Source: Sphingomonas sp.
Lineage (GTDB): Bacteria > Pseudomonadota > Alphaproteobacteria > Sphingomonadales > Sphingomonadaceae
Length of the DNA stretch: 10,286 nucleotides
Direction: 5' to 3'
NCBI GenBank assembly: GCA_013812805.1
Contig: JACCSV010000173.1
Coordinates: forward strand, 1-10,286
This document shows, one piece after another, positions 1 to 5,611 of the stretch. Each line of letters starts with the position of its first letter. Position 1 is the stretch's first letter. Both the position numbers and the translations under genes were made by a program. The notes under the pieces are model-generated. The model saw only the letters and a list, made by a program, of their open reading frames with translations. It had not been told where the DNA came from and ran no database searches.

Positions 1-77
1 CCGTCCCGCGCCGCGACCTGGGCCAGCGCGGTGCCCCAGGCGCCGCCGCCGATGATCGCAATGCGCTGGTCGCTCAC
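1..77 (-). CDS. gpsA: Glycerol-3-phosphate dehydrogenase [NAD(P)+], N-terminal fragment
   Basis: Only the first 25 codons are inside the window; the gene continues beyond the left edge. The reading starts at GTG (rc of 75-77) and gives a short polar lead, then a beta strand and a glycine-rich turn, RIAIIGGGAWGTALAQ, at residues 5-20. This is the Rossmann NAD(P)-binding loop typical of GpsA, the soluble enzyme that reduces dihydroxyacetone phosphate to sn-glycerol-3-phosphate for phospholipid synthesis. A GGGAG stretch about 6 bases before the GTG is a plausible ribosome site. The start shares four bases (GTGA, 74-77) with the tsaD stop, so the two genes are probably translated in a coupled way from one transcript. 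A tsaD-gpsA order occurs in other bacteria. Family assignment rests on this N-terminal motif and the neighbour, so another Rossmann dehydrogenase cannot be fully excluded. Confidence 0.85.
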   Translation of the reverse strand, partial: MSDQRIAIIGGGAWGTALAQVAARD

Positions 78-1105
78 CCCTTCACTCCCGCCCCGCGCAC
101 TTTCTCGGCGCTGTCGTCGAGCGGCCATCGCGCCCGCGCCGGCACCTCGAGCGAATCGAACATTCCAAGTGCGTAGCGTTCCACACCCGCCCAGGCGATC
201 ATCGCCGCATTGTCGGTGCACAGCGAAATCGGCGGAACGCTGAAGCGGCGGCCGCTGCGCTGGGCGAGTTGCTCGAGCGCGGCACGGATCGCCTGATTGG
301 CGGCGACCCCGCCCGCAACGACCAGGGACGGGGCGCTGCTGGCGGCGAGCGCGACGCGGGTGCGGTCGACGAGCACGTCGATGACCGCTTGTTGGAAGCT
401 CGCCGCGACATCGGCCGGGCGATGGCTGCCCGAGGCCACCGCGCGCTGGACCGCGCTTTTGAGCCCGGCAAAGGAGAAATGCGGTTCAGCGGAGCCCAAA
501 AGCGGACGCGGCAGCGCAACCGCGCTGGCATCGCCTTCGCGAGCAAGCGCCTCGATCGCGGGGCCGCCCGGATAGCCGAGGCCAAGCAGCTTGGCCGCTT
601 TGTCGAAAGCTTCCCCGGCGGCGTCGTCGATGGTCGTCGCTAGCCGGCGGTAGGAGCCGACGCCGAGTACTTCGAGCAACTGGCAGTGCCCGCCCGAGAC
701 CAGCAGCAGCAAATAGGGGAAGTCGAGGTCCGGGTCGGCGAGCCGCGGGCTCAGCGCATGACCTTCGAGGTGGTTGATCGCGATCAGCGGCTTGCTGGTC
801 GCCAGCGCCAACCCCTTGCCGGTGAGCAGAGCCACCATCACTCCGCCGATCAGCCCGGGCCCCGCGGTCGCTGCAATGGCGTCAAGCTCGCCGACTCCAG
901 TCCCGGCCTCAGCCAGAACCCGCGCGACCAGTTCGGGAAGGATCTGGACGTGAGCGCGCGCGGCGATCTCCGGAACCACGCCGCCGAACGGCCGGTGCGC
1001 ATCGTTCTGCCCCACCACCGCCTGAGCGAGGATCCGCCGGTCGCTTCCAACCAGCGCCGCCGCGGTGTCGTCGCAACTCGATTCCAGTCCGAGGATCAGG
1101 GTCAT
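74..1105 (-). CDS. tsaD: tRNA N6-adenosine threonylcarbamoyltransferase TsaD
   Basis: 343 aa, the usual TsaD/Gcp/Kae1 length. TsaD transfers the threonylcarbamoyl group from threonylcarbamoyl-AMP to A37 of ANN-decoding tRNAs, working with TsaB and TsaE in the cytoplasm. Family signatures appear in order: LGLESSCDDTAAAL (residues 5-18); the iron-binding pair H112 and H116 in NHLEGH; the nucleotide-site segment LVSGGH (135-140); DKAAKLLGLGYPGGP (168-182); FSFAGLKSAV; a glycine-rich VVAGGVAANQ; and CTDNAAMIAWAG near the C terminus, with its metal-binding Asp. All expected active-site residues are present, so it looks functional. The ATG at rc 1103-1105 has an AAAGG about 8 bases upstream. Its stop overlaps the gpsA start, and its 5' end is 47 bp from the divergent hemC. 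The call is secure. Confidence 0.98.
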   Translation of the reverse strand: MTLILGLESSCDDTAAALVGSDRRILAQAVVGQNDAHRPFGGVVPEIAARAHVQILPELVARVLAEAGTGVGELDAIAATAGPGLIGGVMVALLTGKGLALATSKPLIAINHLEGHALSPRLADPDLDFPYLLLLVSGGHCQLLEVLGVGSYRRLATTIDDAAGEAFDKAAKLLGLGYPGGPAIEALAREGDASAVALPRPLLGSAEPHFSFAGLKSAVQRAVASGSHRPADVAASFQQAVIDVLVDRTRVALAASSAPSLVVAGGVAANQAIRAALEQLAQRSGRRFSVPPISLCTDNAAMIAWAGVERYALGMFDSLEVPARARWPLDDSAEKVRGAGVKG

Positions 1106-1144
1106 CGTCTTTGCCTTTGCCTCAAGCCAGGGGGATGCACTAGT

Positions 1145-1151
1145 GGGAGGG
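1145..1151 (+). promoter_or_regulatory. Purine-rich ribosome-binding-like stretch crowded against the hemC start
   Basis: GGGAGGG lies only one base before the hemC ATG at 1153. An in-frame TAG at 1141-1143 blocks any earlier start, and the next in-frame ATG (1198) would remove the conserved N-terminal RGSPLA motif. The ATG at 1153 is therefore kept even though the spacing is shorter than the usual 5-9 bases. The motif is seen directly; its function is inference. Confidence 0.45.
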
Positions 1152-1152
1152 A

Positions 1153-2073
1153 ATGCGTCGCAATCCGAGACTTGGAACGCGCGGGTCGCCGTTGGCCATG
1201 GTCCAGGCCCGCAAGGTCGCCTCCGCGCTCGAGGTCGCCGAGCGGTGGCCCGCGGGCCACGTCGAGATCGTCCCGATCGTCACCACCGGCGACCGGATCA
1301 ACGACCGGCCGCTCGCGGAAGTCGGCGGCAAGGGGCTTTGGACCAAGGAGCTCGACGCGGCGCTGATATCGGGCGAGATCGACTTCACCGTCCATTCGAT
1401 GAAGGACGTCGAGGTCAATCGGCCGCCCGAAATCCGCCTCGCCGCCGTCCGCCCTCGAATGTACGTGCAGGACAAGCTGATCGGAGCAGCATCGCTGGAC
1501 GATCTCAAGAGCGGGGCGGTCGTCGGCACGTCTTCGCCGCGGCGAGCTGCCCAGCTGCTGGCGCTGCGGCCCGACCTCAAGATCGTCCCGATCCGCGGCA
1601 ATGTCGATACGCGTCTGAAGAAGGTCGAGGCGGGCGAAGTCGACGCGACCTTATTGTCAGCCGCCGGGCTCCACCGGCTGCGCCTGGACCATATCGGCGT
1701 GCCGCTGCCGCTGGAGGTCATGCTTCCGGCGCCGGGCCAAGGCGCGCTGGGGATCGAGATCCGGTCCGAGGATCACGAATGCTCGATGTATCTGAAGAAT
1801 CTCGACGACGTCGAAACTCGCTGTGCGGTCGAGGCGGAGCGTGCCTTTGCACGGGCGCTCGGCGGCTCGTGCCATTCGCCGGTCGCGGCGCTGGCGACCG
1901 TCGAGCATATGGAAATCCACCTGCGCGCCGAGATCTTGTCAACCGACGGCAAGGACCGGGTCCGCGACCAGGCGCGGTTCGGGCTGCGCGAATGCGACCA
2001 AGGCTCGAAACTGGGCGAAGAGATGCTCGCCCGCGCTCCGGAATCGATCCGCCAGCTGTTCCGCAACGCATGA
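1153..2073 (+). CDS. hemC: Hydroxymethylbilane synthase (porphobilinogen deaminase) HemC
   Basis: 306 aa, normal for the family. HemC polymerises four porphobilinogens into hydroxymethylbilane, the linear tetrapyrrole used for heme, and works in the cytosol. The N-terminal signature RLGTRGSPLAMVQA (residues 6-19) is present. So is HSMKD (81-85), whose D85 matches the catalytic Asp84 of the E. coli enzyme. GTSSPRR (125-131), RGNVDTRL (148-155) and the AGLHRL segment (171-176) provide the substrate-binding arginines. LPAPGQGALGIE (191-202) links the domains, and GGSC (237-240) carries C240, the expected anchor of the dipyrromethane cofactor. One oddity is the stretch after HSMKD: the common REDPRDA-type sequence reads PRMYVQDK here (101-108). 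The start is fixed by an upstream in-frame stop. The stop overlaps the hemD ATG as ATGA (2070-2073), indicating translational coupling. Confidence 0.97.
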   Translation: MRRNPRLGTRGSPLAMVQARKVASALEVAERWPAGHVEIVPIVTTGDRINDRPLAEVGGKGLWTKELDAALISGEIDFTVHSMKDVEVNRPPEIRLAAVRPRMYVQDKLIGAASLDDLKSGAVVGTSSPRRAAQLLALRPDLKIVPIRGNVDTRLKKVEAGEVDATLLSAAGLHRLRLDHIGVPLPLEVMLPAPGQGALGIEIRSEDHECSMYLKNLDDVETRCAVEAERAFARALGGSCHSPVAALATVEHMEIHLRAEILSTDGKDRVRDQARFGLRECDQGSKLGEEMLARAPESIRQLFRNA

Positions 2074-2744
2074 GGCGCCTCGTCGTGTTGCGCCCGGAGC
2101 CGGGCGCAGCGGCAACGTGCAGGGCGGCAATCGAGTTGGGATTAGAGCCGGTGGCAATCCCCCTGTTCGCCATCGAGCCGGTCAGTTGGGTGGCGCCTGA
2201 TCCAGCGAGTTTCGACGGATTGTTGCTGACCAGCGGCAATGCACTTCGCCACGGCGGCCGCGAGCTCGACGCGCTGCGCGGGCTGCCGGTGTTCGCGGTT
2301 GGCGAGGCGACTGCGGCTGAAGCGCGAAACGCCGGTTTCGTACTGAGCGTCATTGGCAGCAGCGGGGTCGACGATCTGCTCGCGCAAGTCGACCCCGCCC
2401 TGCGCCTGCTGCATCTGTCCGGCGAGCAGTGGCGGGAGCCGGCAGCACCGCGACAGTCGATTACGCACCTGCCCACCTATCGCGCCGCCGCGATCTCCGC
2501 GCCCGGAATTTCGGCCATCCAGGGAGCGGTCGTGGCGGTTCACTCGCCCCGTGCCGGCGCCCGGCTTGCCGAGGTAGCGGCGCGGGCCGGCCTCGACATT
2601 TCGGCCACGGCGCTCGCCGCCATCAGCAGCGAAGCGGCGCGGGCAGCAGGCGCCGGTTGGGAGCAGGTGCTGACTGCAGGCGAACCGAACGATGGCGCTT
2701 TGCTGGCTCTTGCGGCGCGCCTGTGCAACACTTCGGCCCAGTGA
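2070..2744 (+). CDS. hemD: Uroporphyrinogen-III synthase HemD
   Basis: 224 aa. HemD cyclises hydroxymethylbilane with inversion of ring D to give uroporphyrinogen III, the step after HemC. The family is poorly conserved, so evidence combines motif and position. The protein opens with RRLVVLRPEPGAAAT, like the RPEPGA N-terminal strand of HemD. It has DGLLLTSGNALRHGG (about residues 48-62), matching the LLFTSxNAV motif; VFAVGEATAAEARNAGF (about 74-90), matching VGxxTAxAxxxxGF; and a second-domain strand VVAVHSPRAGARL. The ATG is inside the hemC stop (ATGA), so synthesis of the two sequential enzymes is likely coupled. The open frame extends upstream through hemC, but nothing recognisable is encoded there, so the start at 2070 is chosen. 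The TGA at 2742-2744 overlaps a possible GTG start of the next gene. Confidence 0.92.
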   Translation: MRRLVVLRPEPGAAATCRAAIELGLEPVAIPLFAIEPVSWVAPDPASFDGLLLTSGNALRHGGRELDALRGLPVFAVGEATAAEARNAGFVLSVIGSSGVDDLLAQVDPALRLLHLSGEQWREPAAPRQSITHLPTYRAAAISAPGISAIQGAVVAVHSPRAGARLAEVAARAGLDISATALAAISSEAARAAGAGWEQVLTAGEPNDGALLALAARLCNTSAQ

Positions 2745-2767
2745 CGAACGGTGTAGGCCACAGTGGA

Positions 2768-3526
2768 ATGAGCTGGGCGGGGCGCTTGCTGATCGCGTTC
2801 GCCCTGATCTTGCTCGGCGCGGCGGCGGCAACCTGGGGCCTGGCGCGGTATCAGTCGGCCGCGCAAGTCCTGGGAGTGGCGCCGGCGCAGGTCCCGGTCA
2901 CCCAGCAGCAGCCCGAACAGTCGATCGCTCCGGCTCCAGCCCCGATGGGCGTCGCGGCCGCGGTTGCCGACCTCCAGCTCCGGCTTCAGCGCGTCGAGAA
3001 TGCGGCGGCGCAAGCGCAGGGCTCGGCCGGCCGAGCGGACGCGCTTCTGATTGCATTTGCCGCCCGGCGATCAATCGACCGGGGCGTCGGCCTGGGCTAT
3101 CTCGAGCCGCTGCTGCTCGATCGCTTCGGTGCCCGCCACCCGCAGGCTATTTCGACCATCGTCACCACCTCGCGGGCACCGGTGCGGCTGGCGGATCTGA
3201 TCAAGGATTATGAGGCGCTCAGGCCCTCGCTGCTGGCGGCCGGGCCGAGCGAAGGCTTCTGGACCGGCGTCCAGCGCGAGTTCGGATCGCTGATCCATGT
3301 CCACCGCGCCGACCGCCCCTCGACCCAGCCGCGAGCACGCTACGAGCGAGCGCTGGCGCAGCTGTCGGCCGGGCAGGTCGACGCTGCCCTGGCCGAAACC
3401 ATGCGGCTACCCGGGGCGCCGAGGGCCAGCCCGTGGATCGCCAAGGCCCGTCGATATGTCGCCGCTCACCGCTCGCTCGACGAAATCGAATCCGGGGCTT
3501 TGTTGGGCAATCCGCCCGCCAGCTGA
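2768..3526 (+). CDS. Mic60/mitofilin-like inner-membrane protein, compact form
   Basis: 252 aa from ATG 2768. An in-frame GTG at 2741 would add nine residues and would overlap the hemD stop as GTGA, so the true start is uncertain. Visible parts: one N-terminal membrane helix (about 5-26) after a basic residue; a Pro/Gln/Ala-rich linker (35-62); a short coiled-coil candidate with leucine spacing (about 64-85); and a C-terminal helical domain (about 90-245). That domain has alternating patterns such as LLIAFAARRSIDRG, YLEPLLLDRFG, FWTGVQREFGSLIHVHR, ERALAQLSAGQVDAALAE and SPWIAKARRYV. Their order and spacing resemble the C-terminal Mic60 signature domain, as does the place right after hemD, where alphaproteobacteria often carry a mitofilin-type (COG4223/Orf52-like) gene. 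Known homologues shape inner-membrane invaginations and contact the outer-membrane BAM machinery. The long periplasmic coiled coil of typical Mic60 is nearly absent. Family membership is inferred from pattern and position, not from an alignment. Confidence 0.7.
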   Translation: MSWAGRLLIAFALILLGAAAATWGLARYQSAAQVLGVAPAQVPVTQQQPEQSIAPAPAPMGVAAAVADLQLRLQRVENAAAQAQGSAGRADALLIAFAARRSIDRGVGLGYLEPLLLDRFGARHPQAISTIVTTSRAPVRLADLIKDYEALRPSLLAAGPSEGFWTGVQREFGSLIHVHRADRPSTQPRARYERALAQLSAGQVDAALAETMRLPGAPRASPWIAKARRYVAAHRSLDEIESGALLGNPPAS

Positions 3527-3632
3527 GCTTTGGACTTGGCAAAGCGAATCGAGAATGCGAATCTTGCCGCAAGGGGAACAGCGTGCGTTCAGCAGTGGAA
3601 CGGTAAGCTGTTGCAGCATCGATTGAATATGC

Positions 3633-3638
3633 GGGGAG
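3633..3638 (+). promoter_or_regulatory. Ribosome-binding site of the serine hydrolase gene
   Basis: GGGGAG lies 10 bases before the ATG at 3649 and supports that start. The rest of the 122-bp gap (3527-3648) holds no gene, no GC hairpin with a T tract, and no convincing -35/-10 pair. Confidence 0.6.
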
Positions 3639-3648
3639 ATTCGAAGCC

Positions 3649-4755
3649 ATGACGTCACATTTGAGCCGGGTCGGCCTGGGGTTGGCGCTGGTGGGACTGT
3701 TCCAGGTCAGCGCCGCCGCGATGAACAAGGCCACGCAGGCTCCACCGCTCCCGGCGCCGCAGCCGGCCGGGCAGGTGCAGCCGGCGCCGGTCCGCGTGGT
3801 GCCGCGGACCCCGGCCTACCTGGAGCAGCGCATCGACGCGCTCGGCAAGGCGTTCGACGGCCGCGTCGGAATCGCCGTGCAATCGGTGGACGGTGGCTGG
3901 TCGACCGGGTGGCGAACCGACGAGCTGTTCCCGCAACAAAGCGTGTCCAAGCTATGGGTGGCGATCGCGGCCCTCGATGCGGTCGACAAAGGCCGTGTAC
4001 GGCTGACCGACCGGGTGAGCCTTGGCCGGAGCGACCTCACCCTGTTCCACCAGCCGATCCGTTCGAAGATCCTGGGCGGCGGCCACACTATGACGCTTGG
4101 CGCCTTGATGCAGGAAGCGCTGACCAAGAGCGACAATACGTGCAACGACAAGCTGATGCGCTCGATCGGTGGAGCGCAGGCGGTGCGCAACATGATCGGC
4201 ACCAAGCGCCTCGGAGCAATCCGCTTCTATGAGGGCGAGCGATCGCTGCAAAGCCGGATTGCAGGGCTAACCTGGAGCCAAAGCTATTCGGTAGGCAACG
4301 CCTTCTATGCCGCCCGCAACGCGCTGCCGATGCCGGTCCGGCGGGCCGCGTTCAACCGCTACGTCGAGGATCCTTTCGACGGCGCCGCCCCTGGCGCGAT
4401 GGTCGACGCGCTCGCCCGGCTGAAGCGCGGCGAGCTGCTGTCGCCTTCGTCGACGGCGCGACTGCTGAGCATCATGGGCAATACCCGCACCGGCCCCAAC
4501 CGGTTGAAGGGCGGCTTGAAGCCTGGCTGGTCGCTGAGCCACAAGACCGGCACCGGCCAGGTGCTCGGCGCGGTGCAGGCGGGCTATAACGACATCGGCG
4601 TGCTGACCGCGCCCAATGGCCGAAGCTACGCGGTCGCGGTGATGATCAAGAGAACCTCGACCCCGCTTGGCGCTCGAATGACGCTGATGAACAACGTCGT
4701 CCGGGCGGTCATCCAGCAGCACGAGATAAGCCAGGGTGGACGCTACAGCCTCTAG
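3649..4755 (+). CDS. Secreted class A beta-lactamase-like serine hydrolase
   Basis: 368 aa. The N terminus has a hydrophobic signal-peptide-like segment (about 6-24, ending in AAA), followed by a Pro/Ala/Gln-rich linker (31-56), so the product is probably exported or periplasmic. The penicillin-binding/class A fold motifs appear in order: SVSK (98-101, nucleophile S98 and base K101), SDN (161-163), IGG (173-175), an omega-loop-like YEGERS (194-199) whose E195 can align with the deacylating Glu166, and KTG (299-301). The position equal to Asn170 of class A enzymes appears to be Ser. The protein is longer than a typical class A beta-lactamase (about 290 aa); much of the extra length is the linker and a segment (about 205-285) between omega loop and KTG. 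It could be a beta-lactamase, a peptidoglycan-acting peptidase or another esterase; sequence alone does not settle the substrate. The stop lies inside the next gene. Confidence 0.88.
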   Translation: MTSHLSRVGLGLALVGLFQVSAAAMNKATQAPPLPAPQPAGQVQPAPVRVVPRTPAYLEQRIDALGKAFDGRVGIAVQSVDGGWSTGWRTDELFPQQSVSKLWVAIAALDAVDKGRVRLTDRVSLGRSDLTLFHQPIRSKILGGGHTMTLGALMQEALTKSDNTCNDKLMRSIGGAQAVRNMIGTKRLGAIRFYEGERSLQSRIAGLTWSQSYSVGNAFYAARNALPMPVRRAAFNRYVEDPFDGAAPGAMVDALARLKRGELLSPSSTARLLSIMGNTRTGPNRLKGGLKPGWSLSHKTGTGQVLGAVQAGYNDIGVLTAPNGRSYAVAVMIKRTSTPLGARMTLMNNVVRAVIQQHEISQGGRYSL

Positions 4756-5380
4756 CGCAATCGACCCCGCCCAGCGACTGTCGGCCTTACCGGGCGTGCA
4801 GCGCGTACCCAGCCGGCTGCTCGACCTGTTCATCGTCAAGGCCTTCCTCGACCAGGCGGCCTGCACCGCGCTGATCGAGCGGATCGACGCCTCGCGGCGG
4901 CCATCGGACATTTCCGACGATCTTGGGATCCCGCATTTCCGCACCAGCGAGACCTGCGACCTCGAATCCGCCGATCCGGTCGCTGCCAAGGTCGATGAGC
5001 AGATTTCGCAGTTGCTTGGGTTGCCGCTCGAGTGTGGCGAGCCGCTGCAGGGGCAGCGCTACGCGCCGGGGCAGGAGTTTAAGCCGCATACCGATACGTT
5101 CAACCCGGGCGGCTACGATTACCTGATCCACACCGCGCGGGGCGGCCAGCGCACCTGGACGGCGATGATCTATCTGAACCAGCCCGAAGACGGCGGAGCA
5201 ACCCGCTTCAAGACCATTGGCAAGACCGTCCAGCCACAGATCGGGAAGCTGCTCGCCTGGAACAATTTGCTGCCCGACAAAATGCCAAACTCCGCCACGC
5301 TGCACCAGGGAATGAAGGTCCGGCGCGGGACCAAGTACATATTGACCAAGTGGTTCCGCGAACGCGACGCCGCGCGCTGA
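4736..5380 (+). CDS. Prolyl 4-hydroxylase-type 2OG-Fe(II) dioxygenase
   Basis: 214 aa from a GTG start. The Fe(II) triad is visible: H118 and D120 in KPHTD, and H190 in ATLHQG. K200 in RRGTKYILTKWFRE is the expected 2-oxoglutarate carboxylate-binding lysine. QRYAPGQEFKPHTD (107-120), TAMIYLN (142-148) and GGATRF (153-158) are characteristic of the P4Hc/PKHD group. Such enzymes hydroxylate prolyl or other residues using O2 and 2-oxoglutarate; the bacterial substrates are mostly unknown. There is no signal peptide, so it is probably cytosolic. The first 20 bases overlap the end of the hydrolase gene, and AGG sits directly before the GTG with no well-spaced Shine-Dalgarno, so translation by re-initiation is likely. 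A later GTG at 4796 would drop 20 residues but would still keep the whole catalytic core, so the start is moderately sure. Confidence 0.9.
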   Translation: MDATASSAIDPAQRLSALPGVQRVPSRLLDLFIVKAFLDQAACTALIERIDASRRPSDISDDLGIPHFRTSETCDLESADPVAAKVDEQISQLLGLPLECGEPLQGQRYAPGQEFKPHTDTFNPGGYDYLIHTARGGQRTWTAMIYLNQPEDGGATRFKTIGKTVQPQIGKLLAWNNLLPDKMPNSATLHQGMKVRRGTKYILTKWFRERDAAR

Positions 5381-5389
5381 ACGGTCCGC

Positions 5390-5464
5390 TGGAGCGGGCG
5401 AAGGGATTCGAACCCTCGACCCCAACCTTGGCAAGGTTGTGCTCTACCCCTGAGCTACGCCCGC
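5390..5464 (-). tRNA. tRNA-Gly (anticodon GCC)
   Basis: Read on the minus strand, 75 nt fold as a full cloverleaf. Acceptor GCGGGCG pairs with CGCCCGC (5458-5464 with 5394-5400). The D arm is GCTC/GAGC. The anticodon stem CAACC/GGTTG holds the loop TTGCCAA, with anticodon GCC at 5430-5432, reading GGC and GGU glycine codons. The variable loop is five bases. The T arm is GAGGG-TTCGAAT-CCCTT, with one G-T pair. The discriminator is T (5393) and the CCA tail is encoded (5390-5392). It lies tail to tail with the dioxygenase gene, nine bases apart. No clear promoter is seen upstream, though a GC-rich hairpin candidate lies there (5475-5497). No integrase or duplicated 3' end is nearby. Confidence 0.97.
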
Positions 5465-5502
5465 TCGAAGCGTCAGCCGCGGCGGGTGCCGGCGGCTAAG
5501 GT

Positions 5503-5533
5503 GGCGGGCGCCTAGCATGGGCCGCCGCCCGCC
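5503..5533. repeat. GC-rich inverted repeat between tRNA-Gly and the thioredoxin-TPR gene
   Basis: GGCGGGCG (5503-5510) is matched by its exact reverse complement CGCCCGCC (5526-5533) across a 15-base loop. No T tract follows on either strand, so it is not a standard terminator. In such GC-rich DNA an 8-bp match can arise by chance; any role as a regulatory hairpin is a guess. Confidence 0.4.
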
Positions 5534-5552
5534 TGCAAGCACCCGCTTCGCC

Positions 5553-5581
5553 TTGTTGCTGGCGCCCTCCCGGCCCATATG
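5553..5581 (+). promoter_or_regulatory. Weak sigma70-like promoter candidate for the thioredoxin-TPR/LON pair
   Basis: TTGTTG (5553-5558) and CATATG (5576-5581) are 17 bases apart. Each matches three of six consensus positions. If real, transcription would begin near 5588, between the ATG at 5579 and the GTG at 5612, which supports the GTG as start. The evidence is weak. Confidence 0.25.
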
Positions 5582-5599
5582 CGGGCCGATTCCAACGGT

Positions 5600-5606
5600 G
5601 AAAGGA
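5600..5606 (+). promoter_or_regulatory. Ribosome-binding site that decides the thioredoxin-TPR start
   Basis: GAAAGGA is five bases before the GTG at 5612. The alternative in-frame ATG at 5579 has no comparable purine-rich site, so GTG is preferred. Confidence 0.6.
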
Positions 5607-5611
5607 ATAGC

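Noticed and set aside
1065..2069. Upstream extension of the hemD frame across all of hemC
   Set aside because: The frame is open but Arg/Gly/Ala-rich without any domain, and hemC in the other frame has all family motifs. A HemC-HemD-frame fusion is not supported; hemD starts at 2070.
3544..3563. Direct repeat GCGAATC (3544-3550 and 3557-3563) upstream of the serine hydrolase
   Set aside because: A seven-base repeat is expected by chance fairly often in a gap of this size, and no promoter is found near it.
5390..5464. tRNA-Gly as an integration site for a mobile element
   Set aside because: There is no integrase, no repeated copy of the tRNA 3' end, and the genes on both sides are housekeeping genes of uniform composition.
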